Source: Streptomyces lydicus | GTDB lineage: Bacteria > Actinomycetota > Actinomycetes > Streptomycetales > Streptomycetaceae | Direction of reading: 5' to 3' | DNA length: 64,000 nucleotides | Assembly (NCBI RefSeq): GCF_001729485.1 | Contig: NZ_CP017157.1 | Location: 2,666,001-2,730,000, forward strand | Part shown: positions 9,126-18,272 of the stretch, piece by piece | Layout: each line of letters opens with the position of its first letter | Numbering within the stretch: position 1 is the stretch's first letter | Position numbers and translations under genes: made by a program | Notes under the pieces: model-generated | Seen by the model: the letters and a program-made list of their open reading frames with translations, nothing else | What the model was told of the DNA's origin: nothing | Databases searched by the model: none

Positions 9126-10241
9126 ATGAGTGTGAGCACGTCCGGCAGCACGGTCGCCGCTGACGGCTGCCCGTCCGAGGGGCCGGGGGCCGGTTCCGCG
9201 ATCGACCCCGACGACCTGCCGGACGGCCTGGTCGTCGCCGACGCCACCGGCCGGGTCGTCTGCTTCAACGCCGCGGCCGCCCGGATCACCGGCATCACCC
9301 CCGGCGACGCGCTCGGCCGCCCCGTCGACGTGGCGCTGCCGCTCCAGGACATCGAAGGGCGCCGCTGGTGGCGGCTGACCGACCCCTACGGCGGCCTCGC
9401 CATCCGCCGCGGCCAGCCCGAGCGCAATCTGCTGCTCGGCGGCCGTGAGGTGCTGGTCTCCGCGCGCTACGTACGGAGCCGGCCGACCGGCCCCGTGGAG
9501 CGGCTGGTGATCGCGCTGCGAGGTACCGAGGCCCGGCGGCGCACGGAACTCAGCCACGCCGAGCTGATCGCCACCGTCGCCCATGAGCTCCGTTCGCCGC
9601 TGACGTCCGTCAAGGGCTTCACCGCCACCCTCCTCCAGAAGTGGGAACGCTTCACCGACGACCAGAAGCGGCTGATGCTGGAGACGGTGGACGCCGACGC
9701 CAACCGCGTCACCCGGCTGATCGCCGAGCTGCTGGACATCTCCCGTATCGACTCCGGGCGGCTGGAGGTGCGCCGGCAGCGGGTCGACATGATCGCCGCG
9801 GTGCGCCGGCACGTCCAGGCGCAGACCACCGCCGGCCAGCTGCCCGACCGTTTCCTGATCCGGATGCGGGAACCGCTGCCCGATCTGTGGGCGGACCCGG
9901 ACAAGGTGGACCAGGTGCTGGGCAACCTGCTGGAAAATGCGGTGCGCCACGGCGAGGGAACGGTCACCATCGAGGTCGGACCAGCATCGGAAGCGACGAG
10001 CACGGAGGGGACGAGCGTCACCGTGAGCGACGAGGGCCCCGGTATCCCGGAGGAGTCGATGAGCCGCGTCTTCACCCGCTTCTGGCGGGGCAGCAAGCGC
10101 GGCGGCACCGGCCTGGGCCTGTACATCGTCAAGGGCATCGTCGAGGCCCACGGCGGGACGATCACGGTCGGCCGGGCCCCCGCCGGCGGCGCACAGTTCC
10201 GATTCAGCCTGCCCGTCGCGACGCCGGCCTTCATGAGCTAG
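9126..10241 (+). CDS. Soluble PAS-domain sensor histidine kinase
   Basis: A 371-aa two-component sensor kinase without transmembrane helices. A PAS domain (about 28-135: DDLPDGLVVADATGRVVCFN) is followed by HisKA with phospho-acceptor H153 (TVAHELRSPLTSVKGF), then HATPase_c with N-box (QVLGNLLENAVRHG), G1 (DEGPGI, 302-307) and G2 (GTGLGLYI, 327-334). No response regulator lies in the neighbourhood, so it is an orphan kinase likely sensing a cytoplasmic signal. The ATG at 9126 follows AAGGGGGTAACGGGG. A long hairpin separates it from pheS. Confidence 0.9.
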   Translation: MSVSTSGSTVAADGCPSEGPGAGSAIDPDDLPDGLVVADATGRVVCFNAAAARITGITPGDALGRPVDVALPLQDIEGRRWWRLTDPYGGLAIRRGQPERNLLLGGREVLVSARYVRSRPTGPVERLVIALRGTEARRRTELSHAELIATVAHELRSPLTSVKGFTATLLQKWERFTDDQKRLMLETVDADANRVTRLIAELLDISRIDSGRLEVRRQRVDMIAAVRRHVQAQTTAGQLPDRFLIRMREPLPDLWADPDKVDQVLGNLLENAVRHGEGTVTIEVGPASEATSTEGTSVTVSDEGPGIPEESMSRVFTRFWRGSKRGGTGLGLYIVKGIVEAHGGTITVGRAPAGGAQFRFSLPVATPAFMS

Positions 10242-10276
10242 AAGGAACGGACGCGGCGGGCGCCCCGCAGGGGCTC

Positions 10277-10323
10277 GGGCGGGTCTTTCGGATCAGCCCG
10301 GGTCCGATCCGAAAGACACGCCC
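10277..10323 (+). terminator. Large hairpin terminator between the kinase gene and pheS
   Basis: GTCTTTCGGATC (10283-10294) and its exact complement at 10306-10317, extended by GGGCG/CGCCC after one mismatch: about 17 bp with an 11-base loop. Confidence 0.8.
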
Positions 10324-10484
10324 TCGGGCCTGCCGCGCTGCCCGTCCCCCTTAGACTTGACCTTTGGCACCTTTGGCGCACAGGCATCGCGGGCACAGCG
10401 CGGGCTCGGCATCCGACCTTTGTGATCGAAGAGCCGAGGCAGAGCGAGCCAAGCCAAGCCAGTCCACCGGAAGCACGGGAAGAG

Positions 10485-11609
10485 ATGTCCGCACCCAATA
10501 AGTCGTACGACCCTGTCGAGGTCGAAGCCCTGAAACCGGAAGAGATCGCCGCCCGGCTGGACGAGGCGCTCGCCGCCGTCGCCGCCGCGGATTCTCTGGA
10601 GGCGCTGCGTGAGGTGAAGGCCGCCCACGCCGGCGACCGGTCGCCGCTCGCCCTCGCCAACCGCGAGATCGGCGCGCTGCCCCCGCACGCCAAGGCGGAG
10701 GCCGGCAAGCGCGTCGGCCAGGCCCGCGGCCGGGTCAACCAGGCGCTCAAGGCCCGCCAGGAGGAGCTGGAGGCGGAGCGTGACGCCCGGGTGCTCGTCG
10801 AGGAGGCGGTGGACGTCACACTGCCCCACGACCGCACCCCGGCCGGCGCCCGGCACCCGCTGACCACCTTCATGGAGCGGGTCGCCGACGTCTTCGTGGC
10901 GATGGGCTACGAGATCGCCGAGGGCCCCGAGGTCGAGGCCGAGTGGTTCAACTTCGACGCCCTGAACTTCGTGCCGGACCACCCGGCGCGCCAGATGCAG
11001 GACACCTTCTTCGTGCAGGGCAACGGGACCGAGGGCGATGAGTCCGGCGTCGTGCTGCGCACCCACACCTCGCCGGTCCAGGCCCGTACGCTCGTCGACC
11101 GCGAGCCGCCGGTCTACGTCGTCTGCCCGGGGCGGGTCTACCGCACCGACGAGCTGGACGCCACGCACTCCCCGGTCTTCCACCAGATCGAGCTGCTGGC
11201 CGTCGACGAGGGCCTGACCATGGCCGACCTCAAGGGCACCCTCGACCACATGGTCCGGGCGCTCTTCGGCCCGGACATGAAGACCCGGCTGCGGCCGAAC
11301 TACTTCCCGTTCACCGAGCCGTCCGCCGAGATGGACATGGTCTGCTACGTCTGCCGTGGCGAGTCCGTGGGCAACCCCGACCGCCCGTGCCGCACCTGCT
11401 CCAGCGAGGGCTGGATCGAGCTGGGCGGCTGCGGAATGGTCAACCCCAAGGTGCTCGTCGCCTGTGGCGTCGACCCCGAGAAGTACAGCGGGTTCGCCTT
11501 CGGGTTCGGCATCGACCGGATGCTGATGTTCCGGCACAACGTGGAAGACATGCGTGACATGTTCGAGGGCGACGTCCGGTTCACCCGGCCGTTCGGGATG
11601 GAGATCTGA
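10485..11609 (+). CDS. pheS: Phenylalanine--tRNA ligase alpha subunit
   Basis: A 374-aa catalytic subunit of the heterotetrameric PheRS. The N-terminal coiled coil (about 1-95, rich in Ala/Glu/Arg) is followed by the class II core: motif 1 around [28 protein letters not shown], motif 2 [19 protein letters not shown], and motif 3 [19 protein letters not shown]. The Cys-containing insert CYVCRG...[10 protein letters not shown] is typical of actinobacterial PheS. I choose the ATG at 10485 ([10 protein letters not shown]), which fits family starts, over an upstream GTG at 10422. The pheS stop overlaps the pheT ATG by one base (TGATG). Confidence 0.96.
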   Translation: MSAPNKSYDPVEVEALKPEEIAARLDEALAAVAAADSLEALREVKAAHAGDRSPLALANREIGALPPHAKAEAGKRVGQARGRVNQALKARQEELEAERDARVLVEEAVDVTLPHDRTPAGARHPLTTFMERVADVFVAMGYEIAEGPEVEAEWFNFDALNFVPDHPARQMQDTFFVQGNGTEGDESGVVLRTHTSPVQARTLVDREPPVYVVCPGRVYRTDELDATHSPVFHQIELLAVDEGLTMADLKGTLDHMVRALFGPDMKTRLRPNYFPFTEPSAEMDMVCYVCRGESVGNPDRPCRTCSSEGWIELGGCGMVNPKVLVACGVDPEKYSGFAFGFGIDRMLMFRHNVEDMRDMFEGDVRFTRPFGMEI

Positions 11610-14134
11610 TGCGGGTCCCGCTTTCTTGGCTGCGGGAGTACGTCGACCTGCCGGCGACGGAGACCGGCCGTGACGTGCAGGCCAAGCTCATCGACGTCGG
11701 CCTGGAGGTCGAGACCGTCGAGCGCCTCGGCGAGGGGCTCAAGGGCCCGCTCGTCGTCGGCCAGGTGCTGACCATCGAGGAGCTGGAGGGCTTCAAGAAG
11801 CCGATCCGCTTCTGCACGGTCGACGTCGGTGACGCCAACGGCACCGGAGAGCCGCAGGAGATCGTCTGCGGCGCGCGCAACTTCTCGGTCGGCGACAAGG
11901 TCGTGGTCGTCCTTCCCGGCGCCGTGCTGCCCGGCGACTTCAAGATCGCCGCGCGCAAGACGTACGGCAAGAAGTCGCACGGCATGATCTGCTCCGGCGA
12001 CGAGCTCGGCATGGGCGACGACGGCACGCACGGCATCATCGTGCTGCCGCCCGAGTACGAGGTCGGCACCGACGCCATCGCGCTGCTGGAGCTGGTCGAC
12101 GAGGTGCTGGACATCGCCGTCACCCCGGACCGCGGCTACTGCCTGTCGATGCGCGGTGTGGCCCGCGAGACCGCGACCGCGTACGGCCTGCCGCTGCGCG
12201 ACCCCGCGCTGCTCGACGTGCCGCCGCCGAACGCCTCCGGCTACCCGGTCCAGGTCTCCGACCCGATCGGCTGCGACCGCTTCACCGCGCGCACCGTCAG
12301 CGGTCTGGAGCCCGAGGCGCGTTCGCCGATCTGGCTGCAGCGCCGGCTGCAGAAGGCCGGGATGCGCCCGGTCTCGCTGGCCGTCGACATCACCAACTAC
12401 GTGATGCTGGAGCTCGGCCAGCCGCTGCACGCCTACGACCGGGCCACCGTCGACGGCCCGATCGGCGTCCGCCGGGCCACCGCCGGTGAGCAGCTGACCA
12501 CCCTGGATGGCACCAAGCGGGTGCTGGACGCGCAGGACCTGGTCATCACCGACAACCGCGGCCCGATCGGCCTCGCCGGTGTCATGGGCGGTGCCAACAC
12601 CGAGATCGCGGGTGCCGTCACCGACCCCGAGACCGGTCAGGTGCGCGGTACCACCGACGTCGTGATCGAGGCCGCGCACTTCGACGCGATCTCCATCGCC
12701 CGTACGGCCCGCCGGCACAAGCTGTCCTCCGAGGCGGCCAAGCGCTTCGAGCGCGGCGTCGACCCGGAGGCCGCGTCCGCCGCCGCGCAGCGGACCGTCG
12801 ACCTGCTGGTGCTGCTCGGCGGCGGCACCGCGGGGGAGGGCGTCACCGAGGTCGTCTCGCCCCGCGGGCCGCGCACGATCACCGTCCCCGCCGACCACCC
12901 GGACAAGGTCGCCGGTGTGGCGTACGGCCGGGAGACCGTCGTCCGCCGCCTCCAGCAGGTCGGTTGCGACGTCTACGGCCAGGACGAGCTGGTCGTGACC
13001 GTGCCGTCCTGGCGGCCGGACCTCTCCGACCCGAACGACCTGGCCGAAGAGGTCATCCGGCTGGAGGGCTACGAGAACCTGCCCTCCACCCTGCCTAAGC
13101 CGCCGGCCGGCCGCGGGCTGACCGAGCGTCAGCGGCTGCACCGCAGGGTCGGCCGGGCGCTGGCCGGCGCGGGCTACGTCGAGGCGCTGAACTACCCGTT
13201 CACCGGCTCGCACGTCCTCGACCAGCTCGGCATCGAGCCGGACGACCCGCGCCGCTCGGCGGTCACGCTGGTCAACCCGCTCTCCGACGAGGAGCCCGAC
13301 CTCCGTACGACGCTGATCCCGGGGCTGCTCGGCGCGCTGCGCCGCAACTACGGCCGCGGGTCGCACGACCTCGCGCTCTTCGAGACCGGTCCGGTCTTCC
13401 GGGCGACCGGCGACGAGAAGGCGGCCAGCCGGCTGGTCGTCGACCGCCGGCCGACCGACGACGAGATCGCCTCGCTGGACGCCTCGCTGCCGCAGCAGCC
13501 GCGGCGCGCCGCGGTGGTGCTCACCGGGGCCCGTGAGCAGGCCGGCTGGTGGGGCGAGGGCCGCCCGGCGATCTGGGCGGACGCCATCGAGGCGGGCCGT
13601 GCGGTCGCGCGTGAGGCGGGCGTCGAGCTGATCGTCCGGCAGGACCAGCACGCCCCGTTCCACCCGGGCCGGTGCGCGGCGCTGCTCGCGCTCGTCGACG
13701 GCGAGGAGGTGCTCGTCGGCAACGCCGGTGAGCTGCACCCGCGGGTCATCAAGGCGATGGCCCTGCCGGAGCGCACCTGCGCGATGGAGATCGACCTGGA
13801 CCGCCTGGAGCGGGCCGGCACCGGGGCGCTGAAGGCGCCCACGATCTCCTCCTTCCCGGTGGCCACCCAGGACGTCGCGCTGATCGTCGACGGCGGCGTG
13901 CCGGCGGCGGACGTCGAGGCCGCGCTGCGCGACGGTGCGGGCGAACTGCTGGAGTCGCTGCGGCTGTTCGACGTCTTCACCGGCGAGCAGCTCGGCGCGG
14001 GCAAGAAGTCGCTGGCGTACGCGCTGCGCTTCCGCGCCCCGGACCGGACGCTGACCGCGGAGGAGGCCAGCGCGGCGCGTGACGCGGCGGTGGCGACGGC
14101 CGTGGAGCGGACCGGAGCGGCGCTGCGGGGCTGA
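11609..14134 (+). CDS. pheT: Phenylalanine--tRNA ligase beta subunit
   Basis: An 841-aa beta subunit with the full domain series: N-terminal [15 protein letters not shown], tRNA-binding EMAP/OB domain (about 40-150, [26 protein letters not shown]), B3/B4 editing region ([16 protein letters not shown]), B5 domain ([27 protein letters not shown]), catalytic-like domain ([10 protein letters not shown]), and the C-terminal FDX anticodon-binding domain starting near [16 protein letters not shown]. It edits mischarged Tyr-tRNA(Phe). The start overlaps the pheS stop, giving tight coupling. A long terminator follows. Confidence 0.97.
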   Translation: MRVPLSWLREYVDLPATETGRDVQAKLIDVGLEVETVERLGEGLKGPLVVGQVLTIEELEGFKKPIRFCTVDVGDANGTGEPQEIVCGARNFSVGDKVVVVLPGAVLPGDFKIAARKTYGKKSHGMICSGDELGMGDDGTHGIIVLPPEYEVGTDAIALLELVDEVLDIAVTPDRGYCLSMRGVARETATAYGLPLRDPALLDVPPPNASGYPVQVSDPIGCDRFTARTVSGLEPEARSPIWLQRRLQKAGMRPVSLAVDITNYVMLELGQPLHAYDRATVDGPIGVRRATAGEQLTTLDGTKRVLDAQDLVITDNRGPIGLAGVMGGANTEIAGAVTDPETGQVRGTTDVVIEAAHFDAISIARTARRHKLSSEAAKRFERGVDPEAASAAAQRTVDLLVLLGGGTAGEGVTEVVSPRGPRTITVPADHPDKVAGVAYGRETVVRRLQQVGCDVYGQDELVVTVPSWRPDLSDPNDLAEEVIRLEGYENLPSTLPKPPAGRGLTERQRLHRRVGRALAGAGYVEALNYPFTGSHVLDQLGIEPDDPRRSAVTLVNPLSDEEPDLRTTLIPGLLGALRRNYGRGSHDLALFETGPVFRATGDEKAASRLVVDRRPTDDEIASLDASLPQQPRRAAVVLTGAREQAGWWGEGRPAIWADAIEAGRAVAREAGVELIVRQDQHAPFHPGRCAALLALVDGEEVLVGNAGELHPRVIKAMALPERTCAMEIDLDRLERAGTGALKAPTISSFPVATQDVALIVDGGVPAADVEAALRDGAGELLESLRLFDVFTGEQLGAGKKSLAYALRFRAPDRTLTAEEASAARDAAVATAVERTGAALRG

Positions 14135-14156
14135 CGGCCCGCTGCCGGAGATTACG

Positions 14157-14203
14157 GGGCGAGGGCGTGGACGGTGCGAGCCGTCCGCGCCCTCGCCCTG
14201 TTT
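14157..14203 (+). terminator. Terminator after pheST
   Basis: GGGCGAGGGCG (14157-14167) pairs with CGCCCTCGCCC (14188-14198), with an inner ACGG/CCGT pairing, followed by TGTTTC. Confidence 0.85.
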
Positions 14204-14386
14204 CAAGGAGACGATCCGATCCGCACACCATCACCCCATCGGGTGGTTATTTACCTATCGTCGCGGTCCGGGCACACAACGTCGCGAGAATCGACGGGGT
14301 CGGTGCGGGCCGCCTGACCGCGGCAGCGGACCGGACCGACCGCCTCAACGCCTGCTAGGGGACCACCGGCTAGGGGGACCATCGGC

Positions 14387-15619
14387 ATGATCCGAACCTG
14401 GGCACGGGGCGGAGCACGCGCCGGGGCGGCCCGGGCCCGGCGGGCCTTCGTCTTCGTCCTGCCCGGCCTCTGGGTGCTCGGCGTGGTGGGCTGGGAGCTG
14501 TGCCACCCGACCAGTGGCCGGCTGTTGCAGCTCCTCGCCGCCGCTCCGGCCATCGCCTGCGCCGGCACCGGCCGCCGTCAGTGCGTGCTGCTCGGCGGGG
14601 TGTGCGCGCTGGCCGCCCTTGTCCCCTTCGGCGCGGCGGAGCCCGCGGCCGGGTGGGCCGGCCGCGCGATGACCTGCGGGGCGATCCTGGCCGTGGTCGC
14701 CGCGAGCTATCTGACGGCCGGTCGGCGCAAGCGGCTGCTGCGCGAGCTGGAGTGCACCCGCGAGGTCGCCGCGACGGCCCAACGGGTGCTGCTGCGTCCG
14801 CTGCCGGCCCGTATCGACGGGATGGTGCTGGCCGCCGACCACCTCTCCGCGAGCGAGGGCGCGGTGGTCGGCGGGGACCTCTACGAGGTCATGGGCACCC
14901 GGCACGGCGTCCGCGCGGTGATCGGGGACGTCCGGGGGCACGGCCTGGAAGCCATGAGCACGGTCGCCGCGATGCTCGGCAGCTTCCGCGAGGTGGTGCA
15001 CGACGAGCCCGAACTGACCGGTGTGCTGCGCCGGCTGGAGCGCTCGCACCAGCGGCACCTGCGGGAGCGGGGCCGCGCCGAGCACCCGGCGGGCGGCGCG
15101 GAGCCGGCGGGCCCGCTCGCCGAGGAGTTCGTCACGCTGCTGCTGGTGCAGATCGCCCGGGACGGCGCGGTCACGGCGCTGAACTGCGGGCACCCGTGGC
15201 CGTACCGGATCGGCTCCCGGGAGGTGGTGCCGGTCGCGCCGGGCGAACCGATGCCGCCGCTGGGCCTGTTCCCGCTGCCCGAGGAGCTGTCCACGGTGGG
15301 CTGCGGCCGGTTGGAGCCCGGCGAGTCGCTGTTCCTGCACACGGACGGGGCGGTGGACATCCGGGACGCGGCGGGCGCGTTCTTCCCGTTGACGAACCAG
15401 CTGTGCAGCAGCGTCGAGGCGGCCACGGAGTCCTGTGTGCCGTCGCCGACCGGTGTGGTGGGGGACGTACGGGAGGCGCTGCTGCGGCACGCGGGCGGGC
15501 GGCTGACCGACGATGTGGCGCTGCTGATGCTGTGCAACGACCGGATGCGGGTACCCGCACCGGTGACGGCCGGCCGGGCGGCGCGGTGTGCCGGGCGGGG
15601 CTCTTCACACCCCGTGTGA
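14387..15619 (+). CDS. Membrane-anchored SpoIIE-type PP2C protein phosphatase
   Basis: A 410-aa protein. Residues about 18-110 hold three to four hydrophobic helices (FVFVLPGLWVLGVVGWEL, QCVLLGGVCALAALV, MTCGAILAVVAASYL). A cytoplasmic SpoIIE/RsbU-like PP2C domain follows: GGDLYEVMGTRHGVRAVIGDVRGHGLEAMSTVA carries the two metal-binding Asp, and LTDDVALLMLCN the C-terminal one. Such phosphatases dephosphorylate anti-sigma-factor antagonists. No RsbV or RsbW homologue is nearby. Its last codons overlap the first copy of a 17-bp palindrome (15604-15620). The ATG at 14387 has a weak GGGGGACC upstream. Confidence 0.85.
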   Translation: MIRTWARGGARAGAARARRAFVFVLPGLWVLGVVGWELCHPTSGRLLQLLAAAPAIACAGTGRRQCVLLGGVCALAALVPFGAAEPAAGWAGRAMTCGAILAVVAASYLTAGRRKRLLRELECTREVAATAQRVLLRPLPARIDGMVLAADHLSASEGAVVGGDLYEVMGTRHGVRAVIGDVRGHGLEAMSTVAAMLGSFREVVHDEPELTGVLRRLERSHQRHLRERGRAEHPAGGAEPAGPLAEEFVTLLLVQIARDGAVTALNCGHPWPYRIGSREVVPVAPGEPMPPLGLFPLPEELSTVGCGRLEPGESLFLHTDGAVDIRDAAGAFFPLTNQLCSSVEAATESCVPSPTGVVGDVREALLRHAGGRLTDDVALLMLCNDRMRVPAPVTAGRAARCAGRGSSHPV

Positions 15620-15620
15620 A
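15604..15620. promoter_or_regulatory. 17-bp palindrome, copy 1, upstream of the NsdA-like regulator
   Basis: TTCACACCCCGTGTGAA: a 7-bp inverted repeat with a 3-base centre. It overlaps the phosphatase stop and lies 95 bp before the regulator ATG. Two identical copies lie at 18049 and, in opposite orientation, 18096. Confidence 0.6.
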
Positions 15621-15714
15621 GGCGGGTTCACTACGCTCAACTGGCGGAGTGGTTAAGTCGACAAGGCCGTGAGCCGGCCGCCCGGGGCGCGTTCCGGCTC
15701 ACCGGGAGGCCGGT

Positions 15715-17052
15715 ATGGAGCCCAACACCCTGCTCGATGCGATTCTCGACGAGGCCGGGATCTCGCACGCGGGACTGGCGGCACGGATCAACCGTCTGGG
15801 GAGCGGCCGCGGACTGGCGCTGCGGTACGAACACACTGCGGTGGCCCGGTGGTTGAAGGGTCAGCGGCCGCGCGGGCAGGTACCGGACCTGATCTGCGAG
15901 ATCCTCGCCGAGCGGCTGCACCGGCCGGTCGGGCTGGCCGACATCGGGCTGAGCGGGCCGGGCCCGAGCCGCGCCGCCGACACCCCGCTCTCCGGCTTCG
16001 TGGAGCGCGCCACCGCGCTGTGGCGGTCCGACGAACAGCAGCGCCCGCACCTCCTCGACGCCCCGGCCCTCACCGGCACCTCGGCGGTCATCCCCGTATG
16101 GGAGTGGGAGAACCCGCCCGAGGACCAGGACGTGTCGCGCGACGGGCTGACCCGGGTCGGCACGGCCGACATCGAGATGCTGCGCGCCGCACGGACCCAC
16201 TACGAGCAGATGTACCGGAAGGCGGGTGGTATCGCGACCAGAGCACGCATCGTGGGATTCCTCAACTCCGAGGCGGCGCCGCTGCTGCGGGGCAGCTACA
16301 GCGATGCGACGGGGCGGCAGCTCCACCGGGCGACCGGTGGGCTGGTCGCGGTCGCCGGCATCTGCGCGTACGACTCGGACGCTCTCGGGCTGGCCCAGCG
16401 CTACTTCCATCAGGCGCTGCGGCTGGCCAAGGCCAGCGGGGACCGCGGCCTCGGCGCGTACGTCATCGCACTGCTGGTCAACCAGTCCCTCTTCGTACGG
16501 GAATACCGCCAGGCGGTCGCCTTCGCGGAGGCGGCGCTGCGGGCCGCAGGCCCGCAGATCACCCCGGCGCTCTCCGCGGACCTCTACGCGATGCAGGCCA
16601 AGTCCTATGCCCGGCTCGGGGACGGCGCGAGCGCGCTGGCCTGCATCCGGCGCGCGGAGGCGGCCGCGGAGCGCATCCGGCCGGGGCTGGAGCCGGCCGA
16701 GACCGGCTATGTGCAGCCCGGCCTGGTGAACGTGCAAGTGGCGGAGGCGCTGCTCAGCCTCGGTGACCTGCGGGCCGCCAGGGAACAGGCGGACGCCGCC
16801 GTCGACACCCCCGCACACGACCGCGGCCGGGTCCACCGGCTGGCCATGCTCACTCACATCGAGCTGCGCCAAGGGGATGCGGACCGGGCCGTGGCCGACG
16901 CCGCGCAGATGACCGAGCACGCTCGGGGCATGGAGTCGCAACGGTTGCGGGACCGGCTGCGGGCGGTGCGCGAGCATCTGGCCGAGACCGGGAGCGCCGC
17001 GACGGACGAGGCCGCCGATCTCATCGACGAGGTGCTGCGCGTTCCGTTGTGA
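15715..17052 (+). CDS. NsdA-like regulator: HTH-like N-terminus plus TPR repeats
   Basis: A 445-aa protein of a large Streptomyces regulatory family whose members include NsdA-type negative regulators of development and antibiotic production. The N-terminus (LLDAILDEAGISHAGLAARINR, then YEHTAVARWLKGQRPRGQVPDLICEILAERLHRPVG) resembles a divergent helix-turn-helix with the typical W-L-K-G-Q-R-P segment. Residues about 190-440 are helical TPR-like repeats (ALGLAQRYFHQALRLAKASGDRGLG, QAVAFAEAALRAAG). Its ATG at 15715 has GGGAGG five bases upstream, directly after a 9-bp hairpin at 15669-15702. The specific nsdA assignment is uncertain. Confidence 0.75.
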   Translation: MEPNTLLDAILDEAGISHAGLAARINRLGSGRGLALRYEHTAVARWLKGQRPRGQVPDLICEILAERLHRPVGLADIGLSGPGPSRAADTPLSGFVERATALWRSDEQQRPHLLDAPALTGTSAVIPVWEWENPPEDQDVSRDGLTRVGTADIEMLRAARTHYEQMYRKAGGIATRARIVGFLNSEAAPLLRGSYSDATGRQLHRATGGLVAVAGICAYDSDALGLAQRYFHQALRLAKASGDRGLGAYVIALLVNQSLFVREYRQAVAFAEAALRAAGPQITPALSADLYAMQAKSYARLGDGASALACIRRAEAAAERIRPGLEPAETGYVQPGLVNVQVAEALLSLGDLRAAREQADAAVDTPAHDRGRVHRLAMLTHIELRQGDADRAVADAAQMTEHARGMESQRLRDRLRAVREHLAETGSAATDEAADLIDEVLRVPL

Positions 17053-17100
17053 CCGGGCTCGTGTCACCTTGCCGGCTCCTCAGCGGAAGGTGGCAGTTAC

Positions 17101-17631
17101 GTGCGTTGGAACAATCTCAGCGAGAAGCCCGTCTATGCGAACCCGTGGTTCCGGGTCAATCTGGCCGATGTGGAGCTGCCCGACGGCCGGCATCTGGAGC
17201 ACTTCCTGATCCGGATGCGGCCGGTCGCCGTGGCGACCGTGGTCAACGAGGCCAATGAGGTGCTGCTGCTGTGGCGGCACCGGTTCATCACCGACACCTG
17301 GGGCTGGGAGCTGGCCGCCGGGGTCGTCGAGGACGGCGAGGACCCCGCGGCGGCGGCCGCCCGTGAGATGGAGGAGGAGACCGGGTGGCGTCCCGGGCCC
17401 CTCCGGCATCTGCTCACGGTGGAGCCGTCCAACGGCCTCACCGACGCCCGGCACCACATCTACTGGTCGGACGAGGGCGAGTACCTCGGCCTGCCGCAGG
17501 ACGACTTCGAGTCCGACCGGCGGGAGTGGGTGGCGTTGAAGCTGGTTCCCGACATGGTGGCGCGGGGGGAGGTGCCGGCCGCCAACATGGCCGCCGCCCT
17601 GCTGATGCTGCACCACCTCCGGCTGGGGTGA
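17101..17631 (+). CDS. NUDIX hydrolase
   Basis: A 176-aa hydrolase of nucleoside diphosphate-linked compounds. The NUDIX box is exact: GVVEDGEDPAAAAAREMEEE followed by TGW, with the REMEEE metal-binding glutamates. Upstream, FLIRMRPVAVATVVNEANEVLLLWRHRFITDTWGWELAAG matches the ADP-ribose pyrophosphatase-like subgroup, and AANMAAALLMLHHLRLG closes the fold. The substrate is not determinable. The GTG start at 17101 follows GGAAGG. It lies 48 bp after the regulator and may be cotranscribed with it. Confidence 0.88.
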   Translation: MRWNNLSEKPVYANPWFRVNLADVELPDGRHLEHFLIRMRPVAVATVVNEANEVLLLWRHRFITDTWGWELAAGVVEDGEDPAAAAAREMEEETGWRPGPLRHLLTVEPSNGLTDARHHIYWSDEGEYLGLPQDDFESDRREWVALKLVPDMVARGEVPAANMAAALLMLHHLRLG

Positions 17632-17679
17632 GCGCCGCCGGGCCGGTCCGGGGCAGCCCGGGGCCGGCCCGGCCGGCGG

Positions 17680-17937
17680 TCATCGGCCCAGTGCCTGCCA
17701 GACCGCGATCGCCAGTGCCGCGAGCCCCGTGAGCGCGGCGAGGGAGGGCAGCGGCCAGCGGGTGGTTTCCAGCCGTGTGACGCGGACGGTGAGTTCGTCC
17801 GCGTCACGTTCGTGTCGCTCGGAGCGCTGGGCGAGCAGCGCGAGTTGGCCGTCGACCCGGGCGGTGCGGACGTCGAGTTGACGGCGCAGCTCCGCTAAGT
17901 CGGCGGTTACCAGATCGGGTTCGGGGTGGGCGGTCAC
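17680..17937 (-). CDS. Small coiled-coil protein with C-terminal membrane anchor
   Basis: An 85-aa protein of no named family. The N-terminal two-thirds is a charged helix (LVTADLAELRRQLDVRTARVDGQLALLAQRSERHERDADELTVRVTRLE) with heptad character, and the C-terminus is one helix (SLAALTGLAALAIAVWQAL). It is likely a tail-anchored cytoplasmic coiled coil. I choose the GTG at 17937 because GAGGAG lies six bases upstream; an ATG at 17994 would add 19 hydrophilic residues. Two copies of the 17-bp palindrome lie 112-175 bp upstream. Confidence 0.65.
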   Translation of the reverse strand: MTAHPEPDLVTADLAELRRQLDVRTARVDGQLALLAQRSERHERDADELTVRVTRLETTRWPLPSLAALTGLAALAIAVWQALGR

Positions 17938-18048
17938 GGTCCGCTCCTCATTCCTTCGGTCATCGGCGTGGTGGTGCGTACGCCCGTCAGTCAACTGCGC
18001 TGCGACGAAGGAGGGGAGCGTGTGCGGTGGACAGGTGCGGGTCCGTGT

Positions 18049-18065
18049 TTCACACCCCGTGTGAA
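18049..18065. promoter_or_regulatory. 17-bp palindrome, copy 2
   Basis: TTCACACCCCGTGTGAA, base-for-base identical to the copy at 15604. It lies in the upstream region of the small coiled-coil gene. Confidence 0.6.
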
Positions 18066-18095
18066 GTGACGGAGCGTGACGGGTGCGCGGGGGCG

Positions 18096-18112
18096 TTCAC
18101 ACGGGGTGTGAA
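18096..18112. promoter_or_regulatory. 17-bp palindrome, copy 3 (inverted)
   Basis: TTCACACGGGGTGTGAA, the exact reverse complement of copies 1 and 2. Its centre is 47 bp from that of copy 2, in inverted orientation. Confidence 0.6.
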
Positions 18113-18224
18113 TCGCGCACCCCGAGCGGGGCGCCGCACACGCTCCCGCCCGCCCGCGCGGGGGAGTTGACTCGGAACTCCCCACGGGGGCCGAAGCCGG
18201 CGGACGGGCGCCCGCCGGCCCGGA

Positions 18225-18263
18225 GTCCGCCCGCCGGTTCCTTCCCCCGAGCGGCGGGCGGAC
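18225..18263 (-). terminator. Terminator of the 3-hydroxybutyryl-CoA dehydrogenase gene
   Basis: A 12-bp perfect inverted repeat (GTCCGCCCGCCG and its complement) with a 15-base loop, ten bases beyond the stop of the minus-strand gene. Confidence 0.8.
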
Positions 18264-18272
18264 CGCCTCCGG

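Noticed and set aside
10324..10484. T-box or leader-peptide attenuator before pheS
   Set aside because: No T-box core or specifier loop, and no Phe-rich short ORF was seen. The hairpin at 10277-10323 fits a terminator of the upstream kinase gene.
11345..14206. A very long open frame antisense to pheT
   Set aside because: High-GC genomes keep antisense frames open. The sense frame is an unmistakable PheT, and the antisense product is low-complexity Arg/Gly/Val with no fold.
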